Positions 57,665 to 64,000 of a stretch of 64,000 bases of DNA are shown here, piece after piece (within the stretch, counting starts at the first letter, position 1; each line of letters opens with the position of its first letter). Origin of the DNA: Cristatella mucedo (lineage: Eukaryota; Bryozoa; Phylactolaemata; Cristatellidae); assembly GCA_009760855.2 (NCBI GenBank), contig WPIO01000047.1, positions 2,560,001-2,624,000 of the forward strand. The letters run 5' to 3'. The notes under the pieces are model-generated. The model did no database searches and had not been told where the DNA came from. It worked only from the letters and a program-made list of their open reading frames with translations. A program made the translations under genes and the position numbers.

Positions 57665-58575
57665 AAGTGCTGCCGCCAGCTTGCATCACTGCAATCAGTT
57701 TCATTAATAGCCCCTGCGAAGTAGAGTGTAACTAAATGCTGTAAGCTAAACTTATAAACTGACATGGGTTAATGTCAGAAGTTCTAATTTTGTTTCAAAA
57801 AAATACAATGCTCATTCAAAGAGCTTGAGATTCGCCAATTGGTTCATATTACATTTAAAAAGTGTTTGTGAAGCAAACTGAAATCTACTTGCACCTGCAT
57901 CCTATTCTGTTATTTTGAAGTAAAAGTTTTCATTAGCTGGCTTTAAGCTTTTGTATAATTTTGAGATATAACTAGTGAAGCCAATGCAGTTTATCTTTCT
58001 TCAGCTCCCTCTAAATCTTTTTCAAATAACTAGCCAGTAATTAATCGATTTAACTATGCATTTTTTAGGACTCTTCACTAAGCTATTATTATTTTATCAG
58101 TTAAACTTTCAAAGAACAGGTTTCATACCTTTGATTTGCCTGTGTTTCTGATTACAGCGGATCTTGAATGTTATCGTACTTTGATATTGCCTAGAAATAA
58201 CTGATTAGAGTGCACCATTAAGGTTAAAGCTCAACTGACCTCTTAACCTGGAACGCTATCTCATCATTACCCGGAGGTGCCAGGGGTTGAATGGCGGATA
58301 ATAACCGCTTGCTGCTGTATTAAGATGTTACTAATGTGTGAGCTAAGGATTTTGTTTGAAAGGCACCTTAAGACTAACACACCAAAGGGTTAGCGGAATT
58401 TCAAAGGAGCCTACAATGAAAAAGACAACTCAATAAAGTGTCTCTGTTTATTGGTGATCGTCCTAACTCTGTACGGAAGCCAGAACCCCATCATTCGAGA
58501 TGCAACTGCTGCCGGCTTTTTCAAATCCAGCAACATACAAGCTTGAATGCTTCGGCAACTCAACCGATTCATTAC
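57665..58575. other. Semaphorin intron C-D, 5' part
   Basis: No feature recognised before LINE B11. Confidence 0.5.
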
Positions 58576-58579
58576 GAGT

Positions 58580-59520
58580 CAACCATTTGGCTTCCCGTAA
58601 TGTAATGTATCTCCGTCAGTAACTCCACCAAGTCAAAATGATCATGTGGGTGTTACACAGGAGAGTTTTGTATAGCACACTCACAGCCTAAGCGGCTTTC
58701 GGTACGCATTCGGTAGCCAACAGACTTCGTCTCACGCAACAAAGAGAAAGTGGGAAACGTAGCAGAGTTAGGAGAGCAGTTGAGGTAGTGAGTAGCATAG
58801 AAGTAGCAGTTCAGGACCGCTGAAAAAGATGTGCCATAGTCGGCAGTTGGAGAGTAGATGTCGTTGCGTAAGAATTGTGGAAGCGAGTTCCACAGTCTAG
58901 GACATGCAGAGCTAAAGCTTCTGTCGCCAACTGTCTTTAAGCGGAGGAATGGGACAGCTTATTTATTGTCCACACAGGACCTGAGGGCGCGAACAGGCTG
59001 AAACTGACGCAGCAGTTCAGCTAGGTACGAAGGAGCCAAGCCGTGGCGGGCCTTGTGGGTCAGCGTAAGAACTTTGCTCTGTATCCTTTGCTCAACCGGC
59101 AACCATCCTAGGTCTTTCAGCAGAGGTGACACGTGCTCAAACCACTGGGACTTGAAGACCAGCCTTGCAGCCATATTCATAGTCCGCTGTAGTGGCATAA
59201 TAGCTTTCTTTGGTAGCCCAGCCAAAAGGGAATTACAATAATCAAGCCGAGACAGAACTAAAGAGCTAGATAAATTTATTACGAGCCACTGTGGGAGACA
59301 GCTTCTAATCTTGGATAGGGATCGGATGTGATGGCTAGCTGTAGAGGCAGTCTTCTGAATGAAGCTTTTGAAATTGAGGCAGCTGTCGAACACGACATCT
59401 AGATTACGAGCACGTGGTAAAGGTCGCACAATAGCATCACCTATTAGAAGAGAAAAGCCTTTTAATCCAGCCACACGCTTCCCGTCATGACCCAGCCAAG
59501 AGGGCAAGCTTGGCCCAGAG
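58580..59520 (-). mobile_element. LINE family B copy B11, best-preserved
   Basis: The longest family B piece. A minus-strand frame (to about 59500) reads RNLDVVFDSCLNFKSFIQKT, LSRLDYCNSLLAGLPKKAI, DLGWLPVEQRIQSKVLTLTH and GLAPSYLAELLRQFQPVRAL before a stop. These are the post-RT C-terminal motifs of an L2/CR1-type ORF. The UTR then runs to ATACATTACATTACGGG at 58595, the (CATTA)n tail. The RT catalytic core is absent (5' truncated); a (GT)n block follows at 59570. Confidence 0.8.
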
Positions 59521-59569
59521 TATATAAAACCAACTGACATTATCCTATTTACTCTGTATTCGATAAATG

Positions 59570-59684
59570 TGTATGCATATATATGCATGTGTGTTTGTGC
59601 GTACATGTGTGCATGCATGCGTGAGTGAGGACGAGCGAGAGTGTGAGTGTATGTGCACAAGCGAACCAGCGAGCTCTCGCGCGC

Positions 59685-59719
<35 letters not shown>

Positions 59720-59752
59720 CGCGCGTGTGTGTGCGCGCGAGCGTGTGTGTGT
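59570..59752. repeat. (GT)n/(GC)n microsatellite
   Basis: Interrupted TGTG and CGCG runs including a (GC)n-rich Z-DNA-prone core at 59711-59725. Open frames here are Cys/Val or His/Thr strings. Confidence 0.9.
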
Positions 59753-59759
59753 ACAGCCC

Positions 59760-61820
59760 GGGCAAGGTATAGTTACTACGAAGTTGAGTTTAATCGCAGT
59801 AGCTCGGCAGGCCTCTTCACATCTCAGCCTCATCAAGTTCCCACTGGTCCTGAATCCGGAGCTTCTATTTAGCTGTGAAGCTGAATGTGAGTCGTTGGGA
59901 GATAGGCCACATCGTCAGAGCTGTGTTTTTAGACCAGCCACAGTTTTACAACAATGTGCTTCTACTGCAGAGACTAGACGGGGTATGCAATCACGGACTT
60001 CCAAGTGGCACAGCTCACTGCAAGTAGCCACACTAGACTAAAGGTAGTCATGACCTGGTTCTAGTGGGACACACTACGAATAAAAATTGTTTTCTATGAT
60101 GCTACGTTATTACATATTTTTTTTTACAATATGTTTGAACAACATTTATTGAGTTATGCACCTGAATTTCCAACGATATTTAGTTCAGATGAACGCTTCT
60201 CATTGGAGGCCCAATTGGCACGATCCGATACCATTCTACGAGATTGCTTTGCAGACGTCAACCAGTGATGAGAGCAGGCAAGGGGTATGACAATAACTAC
60301 TAGGTCGAAAAGCTATGGAAATATTCGACATCTGTTTTCGCTGGACCACATCCGAAAATGATCACATAATCATACACAAGTGAGGATTCGTTGTTCTCCT
60401 ACTAGTCGTTTATTACGGTTAGGGTTTAATCTGACCCAATTCTGACTGGTAATGGAGAAGTGACAGATAGCTTGTTGAAGAAGAAATCCTATTAACTGCA
60501 TGCAAATCTTTTAAAGTTTAAGCCAACCCTGAGAATTACAATTTAGCCACAAATTAACGCTTGTAATAACCTTTAATTTTATTTAGAAGCTAATTCCCTT
60601 GCACTTACCAATGTTAATCTTCAAATATGCACGTTGAGATATTTTCTGTAATCCTGCGACGGTACTGCTATGACAAGTATCATTACAGAAATGGAGGGAG
60701 AAAAATAATGATCTAGCTTTCAGGTTTAAGATGCACTGTGCTCTCTCATAGTTTGTTCTCTCATAAGTTCTCACGCTTTGCTGCCTTTACCTTTAGAAAG
60801 ACTTGGATTTGCAAAAACAGAACCTACTCGCGATTCTTAAACGGTCTTAATATATTGGTAATGTAAATGTTGAGACGGTCAGCGTGAAAGTAAGTACCTT
60901 ACGTGCAACTCAGTGCTAGACTTCTGCACAGTACTGATGAATAAAACTTCTGAAAGTATATTACGTTAATCGTAGAAGACAATTGCAGATCTTTTTCAGA
61001 AAGACTTTTTCATTCCCAGCCTAAACCAATTTCACTCTATTAGCTGAAAATTCCGACCATGGAAATCAGGGCGGGCATAAAAGCTATGTCTCTCCTTTCC
61101 AAGGAAAGTTAGAAGTTGGAGTTTTTTGTTAATTTTCGCCGGTGCAGACTTGTTTGCATTCAAAATGTACTGCTTGAGCCTGCGATTGTGGTCAAGCTAG
61201 TTCTCGCTGCAATAAATTTAGAATAAAAGCTTACAAAGCGAGCTGACTATAAAAATATGTACCGAATTCGAAGATGAAATAACAAGCAACAAAGGAAACA
61301 CTCGTAGTGCTTCACAGTCAAACCTAACTGGAAATATTGCATACGCATAGCTCTACCAATGGAAAAGACTGAAGAAACGACCAGGAGCTTCGTGCCATCA
61401 AAGCTCGGAATAAGAATCACTCCTGACTAGGTAAAAAAACAGCAATACATTTTCGATTCGATCAGCTACCCGCGCTCGAGTTTGCGTTATTAATATCTTA
61501 CTCAAGTTTAGGTCGGGCTCACAAGCCAGCCAGGACTTACCACTGCGTCAACGTTCACCAATGCCCGTTTGTGTCGCAATGCAGTAATTCTCCGTAATCC
61601 TTCGTTGGCGTAAGCTAGTCTGGACAATATGAAATGGAACTTATGAATTATCAGAATCTTTCGCGAAACTTTTGCGTTGGTCTGACATTTCTATTACACA
61701 CATTGGCTACTAGAATGATTTGTAAGGTTGTTGCATGTTTTAAATGTGAGTACATTCAATTTGAATTTAAATTTATCCCACGTGTCTATCATCGCATCAT
61801 TCTGGTTGCTACTTGCCTCT
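59760..61820. other. Semaphorin intron C-D, 3' part
   Basis: No gene or recognised repeat; the 138-codon frame at 59625-60041 is an extension of the GT microsatellite. Confidence 0.45.
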
Positions 61821-61824
61821 ACAG

Positions 61825-61996
61825 GAATTCCATCCGTGGGTCCGCCGTGTGCGCCTTTGGCCAAGGCAGTGTGGATAGTGCTTTCAGTGGATCTATTTAC
61901 CTATTTTACGACATCTATAGAAATGTAGACCGCTGGCAGTGGTCTGGCGAAATTCTGGAATTTAAACCAGCCAATGGTCGAAAGCATCCGGCCAAG
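61825..61996 (+). CDS. Semaphorin-like gene, sema-domain exon D
   Basis: After TTGCCTCTACAG, 1 nt plus 57 codons to AAG|GTAAGA. With the last bases of exon C it reads RNSIRGSAVCAF, the hallmark of the sema domain (NSI.GSAVCAF, conserved Cys). DSAFSGSIYLFYD follows where families have I...F.G.F.... The segment WQWSGEILEF stands where the N.W.P block is expected. The gene continues to the right: the remaining blades, PSI domain and any membrane anchor were not seen. Confidence 0.8.
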
Positions 61997-62026
61997 GTAA
62001 GATAGCTAAAAGCCTCCATCATGCAG

Positions 62027-62168
62027 CAGACGTCCGTGCAGCTATATCAGGATGAGGCCATTTATCTGTCAGACGACAGTGTGCCATCTCCAATCACTAT
62101 TACTTTGATTCGTGGAGGACCACAGCCTCCGATGGTTTATCCAGTTATTTGCAAGATTACAGGAAAGG
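62027..62168 (+). CDS. Weak candidate exon after a 30-nt gap
   Basis: An open frame continues in phase 0 from exon D if GTAAGATAGC...CATCATGCAG (61997-62026) were a 30-nt intron. The peptide (DEAIYLSDDSVPSPITITLI) is protein-like but not a recognisable sema strand. Very short introns occur in some flatworms. Could equally be chance. Confidence 0.2.
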
Positions 62169-62219
62169 TCAATCGAGTTCTTCGAAGGCAGTTCACAAAT
62201 ACCCATTGTTAGGCAGTCT

Positions 62220-63035
62220 AGCTGTCACTAAGTCAAAGCGGTGTCTCAAATTAACTGTAGCGTTTGACTGTACTTAAAATGACATGGGCGGTACTGCTCA
62301 ACAGATATATTTGTTCAGACATGGCGTCGTGACCATGTGTGCACACCGGAGTGTGAACACTGCCCTGCCGGTTCTTCAAACGTTACATATACGCCACTCG
62401 CAGCACCAAACGGTGCATCCTCGACAGTTTACCAATGGATGCGTATCACATTGTACTTTATAATCTATGCTATTTAGGTCTATTTATATCACATGTTGCT
62501 AGCGGAATGCGATATATGACGTGACTGTCAGCTAGAACTGATACAAGAGTAAAACTACCAAAAAGCTGATATCATTTGGGAGAAAGAGATTTTAAATACT
62601 GTTGTAGTAGTCTAAGGCTACAATGTCAGCAATAGGACTGTGCAGAGTGAATTTAGAGACGGTGTGAGATTCTTAAGTGTTGTATTTTTTCCTAAACTTT
62701 CGTAAAAGCAAAATGAAACCATGCTAAATTTGTATCGGTCCATACTTTGTCGCATAGGGTGCTTGTAGTATCACAAGTACGGCCTATTTCAGTCAGCTAG
62801 TTTGTTATTTACATGCTTCTATCAAACCTATAATCTTTAATGGCTGATGCTAATAATTTTCATGAATGAATGACAGTTGCAACATCACATAAGAAAATTA
62901 ATTAATTAGCCGCTTTATTTAGTGAAGCTCATTGCATTATGTAAGCAATAATACTTTCCATCATTATATTAAACTTAATTAGCTCCGTCGGATATAGAAA
63001 TGTCTATTTAGGCAATATAAAAAAGCTGGAGAGTC
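62220..63035. other. Unassigned sequence
   Basis: No supported gene or repeat. Confidence 0.45.
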
Positions 63036-63039
63036 AGCA

Positions 63040-63600
63040 CATTTATTTGAGAGAGATAACATGCTCAGTGTAACCACACGTTAGCACAAAAGACAAATTC
63101 ACGGGGACCGATACAATACTGTTAGTAAAAGATTTTATTTTAGCCCAATTCTAAACTTTATCAATTCATGCAACATTTTAGCATCAGCCGGGAATGAGTA
63201 CTGCGCTTTGGGAGAAAACAGTTAAAGGTACAGCATACAAAAGATTTGAAGATGGTTTGAGGCACAGCTTAAATAATTGAGGCTGAAGAGCTGGTGGCTT
63301 AATGCCAAACCTCTTTTAGGATTATTATTGATTGCTAACATGGCGGAAGGCAAAAATTGGCGTAACAGTAAAAGACGTAATCTTAAGTCATCGCATAGCT
63401 TGACTGATTGCCAGCGCCGGTCATTGACAAGTGGGGTGACGTGGCTTATACAAATTTTGAAGAAAGACAAGCATGTCTGCGGAGTTCGTTCTGCAGAGAA
63501 ATCGTTATTAAATTAAGATTAACTGTGGGAGCACTCTGCTTAGGTAAATTGGTTCAGGTAGTCAGTCCGACAAAGGTCTACGTGAATGCATTTGATGGCC
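63040..63600 (-). mobile_element. LINE family A fragment A19, strongly decayed
   Basis: Order of blocks matches family A minus strand: TCACGGGGACCGATACAATACTGT, GGCACAGCTTAAATAATTGAGGC, AGCTTGACTGATTGCCAGCG and GACAAGTGGGGTGACGTGGC. No open frame. Confidence 0.5.
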
Positions 63601-63604
63601 GTTT

Positions 63605-64000
63605 TTGATCGACATGACACAAGTTATGCACCTGATTTGATTGATACCATGTTCTCTTAAGGCGTTATGTAAGTTAACTATATTTCTTAATATTATAAGC
63701 TTATATAAATGATGCACATCATTTATTCCACTACTTGGTAAGTATAAGGTTATTTAGCCTCTAAAATAACATGCTTTAATTGTTAGCAAGCTGATGATAT
63801 GTCTGGGCGATAGCTTTAGTTTTAATATCGAAATAATATTTTGTAGCAATAAACTTTACCTTGCCGAAAGCTTGCAGGATTGAGAGAATATTGTTCACTC
63901 TTCCATATGTGTTTAATGACTGACGCCAGAAAAACTTTGCGTTTCTTGCTCTAGAGTCTGGCTCTTTTAGCACACGATGTTTTTTGCAGAACGCTGAAGC
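63605..64000. other. Unassigned sequence to the window edge
   Basis: No supported feature. Confidence 0.45.

Noticed and set aside
59549-60041. Cys/Val/Arg-rich or His/Thr-rich proteins
   Set aside because: Products of the (GT)n/(GC)n microsatellite.

Overview
The window looks like animal (metazoan) nuclear DNA: AT-rich, intron-type splice sites, no operons, and dominated by decayed non-LTR retrotransposons (LINEs), tRNA-headed SINEs and simple repeats. Four phase-compatible exons of a semaphorin fix it as animal. An L2-clade LINE with an (ATT)n tail, and a small hAT element that resembles the SPIN/URR1 group from memory, would suit an invertebrate such as a flatworm or mollusc, but the species cannot be fixed from the sequence.

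Layout. 1-16 kb is almost all repeats: LINE family A (L2-like, stem-loop plus (ATT)n tail), LINE family B (second family, (CATTA)n tail), SINE1 and SINE2, a hAT MITE at 4.9 kb and a pogo/Tigger transposase remnant at 5.9 kb. At 16.95-19.18 kb sits the only long, non-repetitive, GC-rich open frame: a 743-residue protein made of two tandem units of about 360 residues that match no family I recognise. 19.7-41.3 kb is again LINE/SINE rich and holds the least decayed family A copies (23.1-24.6 kb and 34.1-35.65 kb), a near full-length copy (36.9-40.2 kb) and an element bounded by inverted repeats (30.39-31.27 kb). 41.5-42.5 kb holds a GC-rich remnant that may be an R2/NeSL-type LINE.

44-62 kb is gene territory crossed by LINE fragments. 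Four plus-strand exons (52992-53177, 54597-54905, 57575-57662, 61825-61996) splice in phase into 251 residues of a divergent sema domain; two further candidate exons upstream (44029-44212, 50304-50442) may be its 5' part. On the minus strand a 134-nt candidate exon (45539-45672) directly abuts a 1.9-kb compound satellite (45.67-47.55 kb), whose pyrimidine-rich strand forms the polypyrimidine tract of the exon.

How the parts relate: SINE1 carries a tRNA-like head and a 3' stem-loop almost identical to that of LINE A, so LINE A is its likely mobilising partner. Repeat tails, satellites and LINE ends lie within introns and at candidate splice sites. The rest is old, unassigned intergenic or intronic sequence.
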